Assembly (NCBI GenBank): GCA_029844215.1 | Contig: CM056738.1 | Coordinates: 66,183,593-66,247,592, forward strand | Direction of reading: 5' to 3' | Source: Przewalskia tangutica | Lineage: Eukaryota > Streptophyta > Magnoliopsida > Solanales > Solanaceae | Length of the DNA: 64,000 nt | Shown: positions 1 through 12,134 of the stretch, piece by piece | How positions within the stretch are numbered: the first letter of the stretch is position 1 | Layout: each line of letters opens with the position of its first letter | Made by a program: the position numbers and the translations under genes | Notes under the pieces: model-generated | What the model was told of the DNA's origin: nothing | The model's database searches: none | What the model saw: the letters and a program-made list of their open reading frames with translations, nothing else

Positions 1-569
1 GACAAGCCCTATATACCCACCGAGCTACCACTGAATCACCCACTGGAATAGCTACCTCGAAAGGGTCTATGGACTCAGGCTCTATCCATATCCTACTAGC
101 AACATGGGGAGATATATGATGCAGTAGAACCGGATCTATCAAGGCATACACGCCACAACATGAACCGATAAAGTACCGTGGCGACATCAGCGTGAGGCCT
201 CCGTCCCGCTACCGACAAGGCATATACGCGGCTCGAGGACCGCTAGAATCGACCCGCGCCACGACTCTACCGCGACTGGCCGCCCATGAGTACCTCGCCT
301 GGGCGAGTAATCGTAGGATATGAAGAAGACCGGCGAAAGAACTCGTAGTCGACTACCATCCGCGCGCCGCTTGACGGACAGGCTCGTAAAGTGACCCGCT
401 GGCCGCAATCAAACAAACTCTGGAGCAGCACCACAATTCCCGTAATGGATCTACCGTGACGCCACACCGGCGGGTGGTCCCGATCGTTAGCACCTCGCTA
501 CCTCGACGCCGTAAGTCCCGGGCCCCAGTCCGCCTCGAATACCCCGCCCCGAGGACGGTGTAGGAGTGC
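1..569 (-). pseudogene. gag nucleocapsid and protease remnant of element A
   Basis: This minus-strand stretch aligns at DNA level with 10499-10900 in element B, where an aspartic protease is readable. Here no frame stays open through the whole region. Short frames at 187-408, 267-467 and 353-613 hold scattered cysteine-rich pieces expected of the zinc-knuckle to protease segment. The link to protease rests on alignment to B, not on a visible catalytic motif. Several indels fall at CAG/CTG sites, so the true sequence may be less broken. Confidence 0.55.
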
Positions 570-1504
570 TCAGCCGGGCCGTGGTGCAAACCTAGATCGC
601 CTTGGCCGCCCACCCCGAGCTACCAAAAGATCCCGCTGCCCCGCCTTTCTTCTCGCTGGCTCACAACCCGCCGCTTCTACGCCTCTCGCATCCAAGTGCA
701 TGAGCTCGCATGCGTAATGTCCATGCTCGTCAAGAGCTACACCCGCACAAGACTCGACCATATAATCATCTAGCCCGGTGACGTAGCGGTGTACCCTGTC
801 CTCCATATCTTCTACCAACGCAGGGACATATCGAGCCAACGAATCGAACTCAACGTTGTACTCCCTAATCAGGCGCCCTCTCTGCCTCAAAGAACAAAAA
901 TCTGCTTGACCGTGCTTCTCATCCGCGAGGCAAGAAGTGAGTGAGAAAGCCTCCGAGAACTCGTCCCAAGTAGCCTGGGACGCGTGCTCTCCCGACAACT
1001 CCCACGAGTCAAACCCGATCATTGCGTATCACGCAGCCGATGCGAACCAAGATCACGACTCGGTCTCGAAGCCTTGATCACTCGCGACGATCCTTCAGAA
1101 TCGACGGATGAACTCCTGCGGATCATCCTCAGGCCTCGACCCGTAGAACTCTGGCGGGCTACAACTCATAAAATCTCGTAGCCTCAAACTATCTGATCTC
1201 GGGTGAACCAGTGTATCGGGCTGAACTGAATCAAAGATTCCAAATTTATCCTCATATTCGCCACGATCACGGCGAATCGCCATCTTCAGAACCCATCTCA
1301 TCTCGCTTCCGCCGCGGATCGAGGTGCAGTATCGTGGTCTCATCACCACCGCTGCGGCCTAAACCCTGCTGGGGCCGGCGGCGTCGTGGAACTCGCCGTC
1401 TCGGGTATAGACTGGGCCTGAGCCCTCGTGACTCTCGGTGTCCTACTAGCAGCTCCCTCGGCTGCCTTGCCCTTCTGGGCCCGGGTTGCCTTACGTGGAG
1501 GCAT
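570..1504 (-). pseudogene. gag polyprotein remnant of element A
   Basis: The start codon is at 1504, and the N-terminus MPPRKATRAQKGKAAEGAAS matches the gag start of element E. The frame then shifts. The segment at 1095-1349 holds FYGSRPEDDPQEFIRRF, the start of the capsid (Retrotrans_gag) domain. The segment at 570-1022 continues the capsid with ATWDEFSEAF, REYNVEFDSLARYVPAL and RYVTGLDDYMVESC. Together these give a near-complete but frameshifted capsid. Gag forms the cytoplasmic virus-like particle of LTR retrotransposons. The order N-terminus, capsid, nucleocapsid agrees with the flanking LTR. Confidence 0.8.
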
Positions 1505-1694
1505 AATTGTTAAAGAAAGGAAATACGTTAGAGGGGTCCAACTTATAACACAGCTCTAAGGCACGATCTCAGAGTGAGAAGAATGGAAACCAATCCTAAA
1601 TATCTTATAGCCTCCTGATTATTGGTGTGGTGCACAACACACCGATAATCAAGACTCTACTAGATACGGTATGTAGACATTTTCCGAGGATTAA

Positions 1695-1710
1695 CCTGGC
1701 TCTGATACCA
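1695..1710 (-). other. primer-binding site of element A
   Basis: On the minus strand this reads TGGTATCAGAGCCAGG, complementary to the 3' end of plant initiator tRNA-Met. It lies four bases from the LTR end at 1715. It fixes the element's orientation and marks where minus-strand DNA synthesis would start. Confidence 0.92.
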
Positions 1711-1714
1711 CTTT

Positions 1715-4219
1715 TGTCACGACCCGTTCCGGGGCCCATGACTGGTGCCTTACCCGGGCACCCAAGTAGTCATACATCAGAGTAATCAGCGGAATATAAA
1801 AACAAGACATGAAACAATTGTAAATGAGACACAGTTTATCTGAGAAAAGGTCGCCTTTCGGCATATATATATATAACCAAAATCTGGCAGTTACATCCCA
1901 ACTGTACAACAGGACTACAGACCTCTAAGAAGATAAGCAACTATGGCGGGACATGGCCCCGCCATACCCTGAATGTACAAAACTATCTACAACAACAGGG
2001 AGATCATACCCAAAAGTCGAGCCTCCGGAGAAGATGGAGCTCCTGACACCAAAGCAAAAGATCCTAAGGATGCGGATCTAGCACCTGCTTTCCCTTACCT
2101 GCGGCATGAACGCAGCCCCCCGAAGGAGGTCAGTACAACAGGTACCAAGTATGTGAAACTGTAAAGTACTTTAAATGAAATCATTATCATTTTAAAACCA
2201 ATCTTACAAATATGTACAAAACAACCAAGGTAACCGCACATAGTGCCACATCATAAACAAGAGCAACAATAGGTAAACTGTAACAGGTCTTTTCTAGGCT
2301 GCGAATGATCGAAGCAAGGCCAATCGCCCATAGTATCATTATGCATGCCTAATCCTAGACTCCCGTAGTCCGCATAGGCCACTTAGGCCCGCATGAGGTA
2401 TTCCCCGCATCGAGGGTAGCTACTCCTCGGCATCGTCCCGACTCAGAGTCCGCATGGCCACATAGACCGCATGGCCACATGGACCGCACACTAACCCTGG
2501 AACTCTCGTAGCTCCGCATAGGTCCCCTGGACCCGCATGAGGTATTCTCATAGTCACACAGATCGCACGAGGTATACCCGCGACGGGCGCTTAACCCCGG
2601 TATATCATGTCAAGAGGTGAGTGATGTAATACTAACATAACGGCTTATCGTTAAACAACATAAGCACAATAAGAATAACCTCTTTACACAAACGTTACAA
2701 GATACTAACACACATAGCATCACAATATGTCTACTCAACAAACCATCTTACTATACCTTCCAGAAATCAATACAAGTCTTTATAAACACATAAGTAAACC
2801 GTTCCTTTTATCTTTCTTAATTCGTTATACCTAACTTTCCATAAAGCTAGTATAACTCTTAAGCTTTTGTTTAAAAACCAAGTATTACTCTTCTTTCAAA
2901 AATGATTCATAATTCTTTTGAAATACTTCAAGATTCTTATTATTTAGACTCAAGTCAAAAGACGTCAAGTAAAACCATGTTCAGTTAACACACGTACGTC
3001 TACCGTACTATATATATATTTTAAAATATCATTCTCAAGAGGATAGGAAGAATCACATACCTTCTCGGCGAAATCCACCTGCCAAATCGAATATGTCGCG
3101 CGCAGAGTATCAACCTATAACAGTCAAATTCGTCTATCAACGTCTAGACTACTCTGTAGGATAATCTAAGCAGAGGGTTCTCTATTCTACGGAAAAATCG
3201 GGCAAGACTTCCTACCGTTAAACTACACAAGTCTCATCAGAATACATACCCATGTAAGTACTGATTCAATCTTACGATGTGATTACGCTTCAATTCTCTT
3301 CTTTTAATACCATCCTTCTATAAGTCTTATACTTAGTTCTATACTTCTAGAGTATGTAATCTCTAATTACAATAGAAGGATAAGATATTTACCTCGGTAA
3401 GCCCAAAATTATCCAAGTTAAAAGTCGATCCTGAGCAAGGTTTAGCTCCTAACTGCACGCCCAATCCGCTCCAAGAAACCCCTTAGAAGTTTCTACACAA
3501 CTTCTACTTACTACTTCAACCAACTATGAAGATTTTCCTGTGGTTTCATTTAGTGACTAATGGATATAAGATAGTATTTACGGGCTTTTGTATAGGGGTG
3601 ACTTTGGAATACTACAAGATATACTACTAGGGTATTTTGGGGATAGTAACAATACTTGAGAGTATTTTCACCTGGGGCTTTTGCCGAGACTACTAGGAAG
3701 GGGGAAGGGGGTGTTTCGGCAGCTCTTCAAGAGGGGAGAAGGCTTTGACGAGAGCTTCTCAAAGTGGGGAGTTTTGAGACGTGGAAGATGATTTGTGGAT
3801 GACGAAGTCTTCAACTCAAGGGGGGTATTTATAGGGCTTTCAAGGGCCAAGATGAAGGCAAGTGGAGGGCAAGTGGAGGGTGTGGATTTGCTCAAGTGCA
3901 CCCTATCCCTACTTCACAAATCACTCACAAACATTGACCCATGGTTTAGGCCTTACAATCGTGCCAAGCCATGCCCTCTTTGCCGTCCACTTGAGTGTCA
4001 CCCTCTCGTTGGTCCAAAATATTTCATCTCTCGGAAAAATCCACAAAAAATATAAATGTCGCAGCCGTAATTTTCCCTTCGCAAGCTTTGGAAGACGTTT
4101 CGTCGGAAAACAATTCTTTTCGTGGGTTGTGCACAAATTTCGGCGTATGCCTTAACTTAAGGCTTGAACTTTTGTACGTACGCCCTCACGTACATACTCT
4201 GGAAATACGGGGTATAACA
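1715..4219 (-). repeat. 5' LTR of element A (2.5 kb)
   Basis: The minus strand begins TGTTATACCCCGTATTTCC at 4219 and ends GTCGTGACA at 1715, giving TG...CA termini. Internal landmarks in transcription order are a TATA box near 3830, a splice-donor-like AAGGTATGTGA near 3060, a GC-rich run of CCGCAT motifs at 2380-2590, and a conserved stem-loop at 2099-2115. B's LTRs share the same order. No second LTR of A is visible, so its age cannot be judged. Confidence 0.85.
3825..3834 (-). promoter_or_regulatory. TATA box in LTR of A
   Basis: The minus strand reads CTATAAATAC at the position equivalent to the TATA boxes of B, E and F LTRs, about 390 bp inside the LTR start. The conserved position in several LTRs supports it as the U3 promoter. 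Confidence 0.6.
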
Positions 4220-4224
4220 ACAAG

Positions 4225-4788
4225 GTACAGTTGACTCTTATTTTATATGGCACGGTAGGATCTGGTATTTGATTTTCATACTTGCCCCTGTCATTCTTTT
4301 GTATAGTTATGATCTTGTTTACTGTACTTCATGTTTACATACTTGGTACTGTTATCGATTTCTGGGCCGCATTCATGCCCGCAGGTATTAGGTACTCAGT
4401 TAGTGATCCGTGAGCTTAGGATCATTGGTCAGCATTTTGGGATAGCTCCAATGTTCTGGAGCTTGTCATTTTGGCACAGGTCTTCCATTATGGCTATGTA
4501 TATTCAGGGGTACGGTGGAGCCTTGTCCTGTCATAGTTTACTTTCTAAACTCTTAGAGGTCTGTATTCATATGTGGGTTGCACTTGCGTGAGTTGTATAT
4601 ATATTTTTGGCCAGTTGTACTACTGTGTTGTCGGGATGTTCCCGTTTATATATAGCGACAGCCTCATCGGCTTGCCTGTTTTTATAACATGAGTTTTCTT
4701 AGAGCTTCCGCTGATATTTATGTGATGTATGGGTAGAAGGGGGCCCAGGTAGGGCACCAGTCGCAGGCTCGGGGTTCGGGTCGTGACA
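4225..4788 (+). repeat. 3' part of a plus-strand gypsy LTR (G)
   Basis: The segment ends GGGTCGTGACA at 4788, the 3' end typical of LTRs here. It contains the conserved stem-loop block near 4367-4384. Its start resembles 63563-63755 of LTR J (CACAGTTGACTC, TGTTTACATACTTGGTAC). The 5' part lies beyond element A, off the left edge, because A is inserted in it. It could be a solo LTR or the end of a whole element. No second copy of the flanking CCAAC can be checked. Confidence 0.65.
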
Positions 4789-4893
4789 CCAACTGTACCT
4801 TTTTAAAAGTGAGAGCCAACCGTGCCCTTTTAAAAATGAGAGTCACCGTATCTGTTTACATATAACGTATCCCGGCCCATTAATGAGGGACTC
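4789..4893 (-). repeat. fragment 1 of old LTR D
   Basis: The 105 bases between G and element B contain GTCACCGTATCTG and TAATGAGGGACTC, reverse-complement forms of motifs in LTR J (GAGTCCCTCA repeats, AGTTGACTC). It ends in GACTC, and the same five bases resume at 14519 after B, so this piece joins the segment that starts there. Confidence 0.5.
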
Positions 4894-7272
4894 ACACGAC
4901 CTGTTCGGCCCGTGATCGTGCCTACCGGGCACCCCAAAGAGTCATACATCGAGTAACCAGGAATATAAAACAAGACAGAAGCTTTATAAAATAAGACACG
5001 CTTTATCGATGAAAAACTTTCCTTTCGGCATAATATAAATAACTCAAGTTTGCGATTCATCCCAACTGCATAATAGTACTACTGCACTCTAAGGAAGTAA
5101 ACAACTATGGCGGGACAGGGCCGCCATACTCGATGTACAAAACTATCTACAATACAGGGAGATCATACCCAAAGTAGAGCCTCGGAGAAGATGGAGCTCG
5201 ACACCAACGCAAAGATCCTAAGGATGTGGATCTAGCACTGCTTTACCTGCGGCATGAACGCAGCCCCCCGAAGGAGGTCAGTACAACAGGTACCAAGTAT
5301 GTGAAACTATAAAGTACTTAAATGAAATCAAAGTATTTAAAACCTTTTCACAAATACAATCAGTTCAATTGCACATAGTGCCACATCACAAACAACAACA
5401 GTAATAGGAAAACTGTAACAGGTCTATTCTAGGCCGCGAATGATCGAAGCAAGGCCAATCGCCCATAGTATCATTCTGCGTGCCTAGTCCTGGACTTCCG
5501 CAGCCCGCATAGGTCCCACACAGACCCGCATGAGATATTTCTCGCATCGGGGGCAGCCAACCCCCGGCATCCGCCTAGGCTCCCGCAGCCCGCATAGCCT
5601 CAAAAGACCGCATAGTCTCAACAGACCGCATAGGGAGTCCCCCGCATCAGGCTAAACGCCCGGAATGATCAATCCTGGAGCATACCGCTGCTCCGCATAG
5701 TCTCACAGACCGCATAGGCCGTATAGACCCGCATCAAGGGGGGCAAGCCCTTGGTATAACAGTCAAGGGGGTAGGTGATACAATAACAGTACAATGGACT
5801 TACCGGTTAGCAACGTAAGCACAGCAAGAATGAGCCACTTACACAGAATTACAAGACACTAACACAGGTAGCATCATAACATGTCTACTTATCAAACAAT
5901 CTTACTACACTTAACAGAAATCAATACAAGGCTTTTATAAACAAACAAGTAAACAGTTCCTTTTTATCTTTCTTAAGTTGTTATACCTAACTTCCCATAA
6001 AGCTAGTATAACTCTTAAGCTTTTGTTTTAAAAACCAAATATTTATCTTCTGTTAAAAATGATTCAGTATTCTTTTGAAATGTTTTCAGTTCTTTATTAT
6101 TCAGGCTTAAGCCGTGAGGCATTGCCGTAAGTATTATTCAGGCTTAAGTCAAAGACATTGCCATAGTTATTATTCAGTTCACACATGTACGTCTACCGTA
6201 CTATATATTGTAAAATATCATGCTTAGGAAGAATCACATACCTTCTCAGCGAAAACCACCTGCCAAGTCGAATATGTCGCGCGCAGAGAGTCAGCCTATA
6301 ATAGTCACAGACATCTATCAAAGACTACTCTGAAGGTCATTCTAAACAGAGGGTTCATAATCCTACGGAAAGTCGGGCAGCACATCCCTACCCGGTGAGC
6401 TATATGAGTTCATCGTGAAAACAAATTCTATGTGAGTACAGTTAAATTCTATTCTTTAATACACTTCTAAGTATTTATACTTATTCTAACACTACTACAG
6501 TATGTATTCTCTAATTCAAAAGAGGGTTAGGATTAGTTACCTCGGTAAGCCCAATAATATCCTAGATAAAGTCGCGCCTGAGCAAGGTTTAGCTCCTAAG
6601 TTGTACGCCCAGAGTCTAAGAAACCTTAGAAGTTCTTCACAACTTCTACTAAGGACTAAGGGATTTGGGCTAGGGTATTTTGGGCATTATAACAATACTA
6701 GAAGACAACTTTTCTACCAAGGAGGGGCGATTTCGGCTAGGCTAGGGGTGGGGTAGCCTCGGCCAAGCTTCTCGGGAGGGGTGTTGGACGAATTGCTTAC
6801 AAAGGGAGAGGAAGGATTTTTAGACTTGGAAAGCTTTGTGGATGAAGAACTCTTCATCTCTGGGGGTATTTATAGGTCAAGAGGTGGCCAACCAATGGCC
6901 AAGATTAAGACAAGTGCAAGGCAAGTGTAGGGTGAGGATTAACTAAACACAAATATCCTACCAACTCCTTGACTTTCGCAAGGCACAAAACGCCAAACTT
7001 CATCCAATTCGGCCCCATGGACGATTCAAGTCCACCAATTGGAGGGTGCCAAGTGTCGCCTCCCGTTGGTCCAAAATGTTTCGCCTCGGAAAAATCCGCA
7101 AAAATACTAAATGACATAGCCGGAATTTTCCCTACGAAAGTCGTGGAAACGCTTTCTCGAAAAACGATTCTTTAATCGAGTTGTGCACAATTTCGAACTT
7201 GGCCTAATCTTTAAGGATAAACTTTTGTACGTATTCCCTTACGTACATACTCTGGAAATACGGGGTATAACA
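4894..7272 (-). repeat. 3' LTR of element B (2.38 kb)
   Basis: It is nearly collinear with 12135-14518. Its outer end at 4894 reads ACACGAC where TGTCACGAC is expected. Its inner end at 7272 is the reverse complement of TGTTATACCCCG. A TATA box (minus strand) is at 6866-6875 and the stem-loop at 5247-5263. Differences from the 5' LTR are mostly one- to three-base losses at CAG/CTG/CCGG sites. Confidence 0.88.
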
Positions 7273-7286
7273 TTCTCCCCTCCTTA
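7273..7286 (-). other. polypurine tract of element B
   Basis: The minus strand reads TAAGGAGGGGAGAA directly before the 3' LTR, the purine run used to prime plus-strand DNA. Elements E and F have the same tract at the same place. Confidence 0.85.
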
Positions 7287-7401
7287 GAAACATTCGTCCC
7301 GAATGTTCCTTCTCAAGACAGTTATCGAAGAAGCTTAAACAGTTTGTAAGTGCCACACATGGCCACAAAAATAACACTTAGGAATAAATGATAATGGAAA
7401 T

Positions 7402-8700
7402 TTACAAGTAGGAAAGTGAATTACCTGGAGGTGTGGGGAATAGGTGAGGATACTTCTGCCTCATTTCTTCCTCGGCTTCCCACGTCATCTCCTCCCTGAG
7501 CTCGTTCCGCCACAAGACTTTGACGGAAGCCATGTCCTTCGTCCGCAGACGCCTAACCTGGCGATCGACTATCGCTATGGGAATCTCCTCATACGATAAC
7601 CCCTCGGTCACCTGGACATCGTCAATCGGGTGTACCCTAGATGGATCCCCGATACATCTTCTCAAAGATAGATACGTGAAAACCGGATGCACCGCCTCCA
7701 GACGGACGGCAGAGATTCAACTCGTAGGCAACCTTGCCTACCTCGCGACAATCTGAAACGCCCAATGTACCTTGGGCCGAAGCTTCTTCTTCCCGAATCT
7801 CATCACACCCTTCATGGGTGACACCTTTAGGAAAACCCAATCATGAACCTCGAACTCAAGATGCCGACGACGATGATCCGTGATACGACTTCGCCGACTC
7901 GAAGTCGCCAGCCGCCTGATAAGCTTCACCTTATCCATCGCCGCTGCACCAAATCGTCCCACTAGCCGCACTCGCCATATCGAACCAACCTATAGGCGAT
8001 CCGCACTTCCTCCCATACAAGGCCTCATAAGGCGCCATCCGAATACCGGAGTGGTAGCTATTATTATACGCGAACTCAACTAGAGGCAAATGATCCTCCC
8101 AACTACCATCTGAAGTCAATAACACAGCTCGCAGATATCCTCGCAGTCCGGATAGTGCGCTCGTCCGTCTGGCTCTGTGGATGAAATGCAGACTCAGCTC
8201 ACTGTGTCCCTAAACCCTCTCGAAGGACTCCCGGTTAGCCGTGAACCGGGCTCCTCGTCCGATATGATCGGGTAGGGACTCCATGCATCGACGATCTCTG
8301 ATGTAAAGTCCGCATAATCCTCACCAAAAAGTCGCCCCGACGGAAGAAAGTGGGCTGATTTCACACCGCCGACGATAACCCATATAGAATCATGTCTCTC
8401 CGAGTGCGAGGTAATCCCGTGATGAAGTCCATGTTGATTACCTCCCACTTCCGTGTCCGGGATCTCAATCGTCAGAATAAAACCACCGTGCCTCCGTGCT
8501 CTACCTTCACCGGCCGACAACACGCACCGAGCTACGAACTCGCAACGCCCTCTTCAAGCCATCCCACCAATACACAGATCTAAGGTCGTGGTACATCTTG
8601 GTCGACTTTGACGGATAGAGTAACGCCGCTGTGTGCTTCCCAAGAACTCGCCGCCAAGTCCTCAAACATCCGAACACATACCGCCTCAAACCTTAGCACC
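7402..8700 (-). pseudogene. integrase remnant of element B
   Basis: Reading 5' to 3' on the minus strand: the zinc-finger end of integrase (STKMYHDLRSVYWW, 8507-8689), the catalytic core (DSIWVIVGG, SAHFLP, 8194-8523), then GSWEDHLPLVEFAYNN and EALYGRKCGSPIGWFD (7931-8125). The C-terminal part follows with VFLKVSPMKGVMRFGKK (7738-7971) and RTKDMASVKVLWRN, WEAEEEMRQKYPHLF (7402-7692). Domain order and content are typical of plant Ty3/gypsy integrase. At least four frame changes separate the pieces. Confidence 0.82.
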
Positions 8701-8829
8701 CCATCAAGTGCTACCTCAAAAGCGACCTTGCCTCACGTAAGAGTCAGATCACGATATCGAATCAAAGCCGATCTCGAATCGCTGCCTCTTCACCTCGACG
8801 ATGGAAGACTCAAAGAACCTCACGAACTC

Positions 8830-9190
8830 TAACCCCATCGCTATCGTAATCAATCAAACGGACACCAAGGCTCGCTAATCGATGCAAATCACGAACCATG
8901 TCCCTCCTCTCTAGCCGCACATCCGATAGGCTCCCATCGACCTACGACTAAGAGCATCCGCCACAACATCGCCTTCCCCGTGGTACAGATATCAACATCG
9001 TAATCCTTAAGCAACTCTAACCACCGCCTCGCCGTGAAGTTCACTCCTCCGTCGAAGATATACCGAGGCTCTTGTGGTCCGTATAAATATCCACGTGAAC
9101 CCCATACAAATAGTGCCTCCAGATCTTCAAAGCGTGAATCACTACCGCTAACTCCAAATCATGGGGGGTAGTTCTCTCGTGTTTCTTCAC
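8830..9190 (-). pseudogene. RNase H remnant of element B
   Basis: Translating the minus strand gives DLELAVVIHALKIWRHYLYG and VDIYTDHKSL around 9050-9180. These are the conserved RNase H core of plant gypsy elements, including the aspartate of TDHKSL. Downstream (8930-9010) the expected LKDYDV and ADALSR-like end appears in shifted frames. It lies between reverse transcriptase and integrase as expected. No single open frame covers it. Confidence 0.72.
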
Positions 9191-10460
9191 CGCCGGATGC
9201 ATATGCTATAACCCCGCCATGCCGCATCAACACACATCCCAACCCGATGCCCGACGATCACAATACAACATAACCATCCGACCTCCGGAAGAGTAAGAAC
9301 GGGGCGGTGCCGCCTCTTTTCAAGAATCGAAACCCCGCCACAAGCATCACCCATCGAAACTCCGCTTTCTCGAGTCACCCTAGTCAATGGTGCGTAGATA
9401 GAAGCAAACTTCTACGAACCGATAATATCCTCGCAAGGCCCGTAAAATCGCGAACCTCACGCCGAGTAAGAGTTCAGGCCAAGTCCTCGATCGCCGATTC
9501 GCCAGATCCACTGAATGCCATCACCCGATAATATGCCCAAGAAACGCCATCAAGTCAACCAAAACTCACATTTGGAAAACTTGGCGATAATCGCTGTCTC
9601 GAGAATCACAAGACACTTCAAATGCTCCGCATGCTCCGCTCCGAGCGAGAATAAACCAAGATATCATCAATGAACACTATCACAAACGTGTCCAAAATGG
9701 TTTGAACACTCGCTCATCAAATCCATGAATACCACGAGCATTGGTCAACCCAAAAGACATGACCGAACTCATAATGCCCGCACGGGTCCCGAATGCGATC
9801 TAGGGACATCCACCTCTCGACTCGCACTGATGATAGCCCGATCGCAGATCAATCTTGAGAAACATCTCGCACTCGCAATCGTCGAACAAATCATCAATCT
9901 CGGGAAGGGTATTCGTTCTTAATGGTCACCTTGTTCACCGTCAGATCAACACACATGCGCAGCGCCCCCGCCCTTCTTCTTCACGAACAATACCGGCGCT
10001 TCCTGTGGAGAAACACTAGGCCCGGAAGCCCTTCTCCAAAGAAATCTCTAAGCCGATCCTTCAACTCTCTCAACTCGGCGGTGCCATTCTCAGATGGCGG
10101 AATGGAAATAGCCGAGTGTCCGCAATATGTCAATACAAAACTCAATCTCCTCTCGTGAGGGATACCCGAGGTCATCCGAAACACGCCTGGGAACTCGACC
10201 ATCGAATCGATCAAAATCTGGTACCGCAGCCTTTCAGATCAAACACCCGAACGAGATGGTAGATATACCCTTCTCGCACTATCTTCCTAGCCTTGAGGTA
10301 GGAAATAAACCTACCTCTGGCGATACCGCTCCTCCCACTCAACAACCGGCCTCTCAGAAATCGGAACCGCATTACTTTCTCTCTCATAGCTACATTGGCG
10401 TAGCAAGAAGCTAGCCAATCCATCCCCATAATCACGTCGGTCAATCATCTCCAACTCTAT
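9191..10460 (-). pseudogene. reverse transcriptase and upstream linker of element B
   Basis: The catalytic motif reads VFIDDILVYSRSEAEHAEHL on the minus strand around 9640-9680. The two aspartates match the YXDD box. Upstream pieces are PSENGTAELRELKDRLRDF (9981-10214) and MDWLASCYANVAMREKVMRF with RGRFISYLKARKIV (10211-10444), the protease to RT linker common in plant gypsy pol. Downstream, EVRDFTGLA-like residues near 9411-9480 fit the thumb. Frames shift repeatedly. Confidence 0.8.
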
Positions 10461-10492
10461 CAAGTCGGCCAGTGGTCCGACGATCAGAATGG

Positions 10493-10711
10493 TCACAGAC
10501 AAGCTCTATATACCCGCCGAGCTACCATCGAATCACCATCTGGCGTAGCTACCTCGAGGGTCATGGACTCGTGCTCTATCCCTATCCTACTAGCAACAAG
10601 GGGGATATATAGATGAGTAGAACCCGGATCTATCAAAGCATACACATCAAACCTGAACCGATAAGGTACCGTGGACGACATCGTGAGGCCTCCGATCCCG
10701 CTTACCGACAA
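10493..10711 (-). pseudogene. retropepsin-type aspartic protease fragment of element B
   Basis: The open frame contains YALIDPGSTHLYIPLVASRI. DPGSTH is the active-site loop usual in this group of plant gypsy proteases (in place of DSG or DTG). The enzyme would cut Gag-Pol in the particle. The N-terminus here comes from whatever ATG happens to be in frame; in the family the domain is part of one polyprotein. The same region lies at 1-180 in element A. Confidence 0.75.
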
Positions 10712-11930
10712 AGCATAAATGCGCTCGAGGACCGCGAATCGACCCGCGCCACGACCTGCGCGACCCGCTGGTCCATGAGTACCTTGCCCTCCGGGCGAGT
10801 AATCGCTGGGATGAAGAAGCGCAATGCACTCGAGATCGGGCCCTACTACCGCCGCCCCGGTCGGACAAACTCATGAAATGACCTGCGCCACAAGTATAGC
10901 AGCTCCCGCAGTACACTCCTAATGGTATTCGCCACAACGGGCACACCGAAACCTCGAACGGTTAGCACCTCGCTACTCGAAATCAAGTCCCGCCCCGACC
11001 GCCTCGATCGCTCTGGCTTGAAAATGAGGTAGAGCGCTCATACCGGCCGTGGTGCAAATCGACTTCCGACGCCGCCACCCCGAGGACCACCAAAAGAATC
11101 GCCGCTCGCCTTCTTCTCGCCGCTGATATCGCTCTACTCGGCGGTCTCTACGCCTCACATCCTGTGCATGAGCTCGCATACGGGTTATGTCCATGCTCGT
11201 CAAGGGACACACCCGCACAAGACTCGGCCATGTAATCATCTAGCCCAGTGACATAGCGATGCACCGCCCTCCATCTCTCGCTACCAGCAGGACATATCGA
11301 GCCAAAGATTCAAACTCGACATTGTACTCTCACCGCGGCCCTCCCCGCCTCAAAGAATAAGAATCTATCACTCGTGCCCTCTCATCCGCGGAGGCAAGAA
11401 GGTGTGAGAAAAGCCTCAAAACTCATCCCATACTGCTGAGGTGCATGCTCTCCCGAAAGCTCCCATGAATCAAACCAATCGATCATGTATCACGCACTGA
11501 CGCGAACCGAATGTCACACCTCGATCTACGAAGCCCGATCACCCGCATAATCCTTCAAATGACGGATGAACTCCTCGCGATCATCCTCCCGCCTCGACCA
11601 GTAAAACTCGCGGGCTACAACTCAAGAAATCTCAGCCTCAAACTATCTCGCCTCGGTGCACTACGGTGCGATCGAGCCGAGCCGAACTGCCGTGATCCAC
11701 CTCTCCTCGACGGGCCACAACTTTAGCCAATAGTCGGGCTATCTCTCAGACCCTAACCTCCGCCTGTGCCGTGGGATGCGAGGTGTGGTACTGTGGTCTC
11801 GCTGGGCCGGGCGGCGTCGTAGAACTCGCCGCCTCTGGTATAGACTGGGCCCGAGCCCTCGTGACTCGGGTGTCTCGCTAGCGCCTCCTACCGCCTTGCC
11901 CTTCGGGCCCGGTTGCCTTACGCGAGGCAT
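10712..11930 (-). pseudogene. gag remnant of element B
   Basis: The start codon at 11930 aligns with the gag ATG of A, but bases missing in the first codons shift the frame (MPRVRQPGPKGKAVGG against MPPRKATRAQKGKAAEG). Capsid DNA at 11170-11640 aligns with 660-1150 of A, including the TGLDDY region near 11230. Cysteine-rich nucleocapsid pieces lie near 10850-10950. No long frame survives. Confidence 0.7.
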
Positions 11931-12118
11931 AATCTGCATAGAAAGGAATACGTTAGAGGGTCCAACCTATAACATGGCTCTAAAGCACGATCTCGTAATG
12001 AGAAGAATGGAAACCAATCCTAAATATCCTATAGCCTCACGATTATTGGTATGGTGCACAACACACCGATAATCAAGACTTACTAGATACGATGCCCAGA
12101 CACTTTCCGAGGATTAAT

Positions 12119-12130
12119 CGCTCGATACCA
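12119..12130 (-). other. primer-binding site of element B, altered
   Basis: The minus strand reads TGGTATCGAGCG where A and E read TGGTATCAGAGC. The site would be initiator tRNA-Met complementary if CAG replaced CG. F shows the identical change at 27874, which points to a shared systematic error rather than mutation. Confidence 0.8.
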
Positions 12131-12134
12131 CTTT

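Larger units (their letters stand above)
1..4219 (-). mobile_element. Ty3/gypsy LTR retrotransposon A, truncated by the window edge
   Basis: The element reads on the minus strand. Its 5' LTR is 1715-4219, followed inward by a tRNA-Met type primer site and gag, then nucleocapsid and protease remnants that run off the left edge. The remaining pol and the 3' LTR must lie outside the window. It is closely related to element B: the first 180 bases align with 10499-10700. It is inserted in the LTR called G. The five bases right of the LTR (ACAAG, 4220-4224) would be its target-site duplication, but the other copy is out of view. Frames are broken, in part probably by sequence error. Confidence 0.85.
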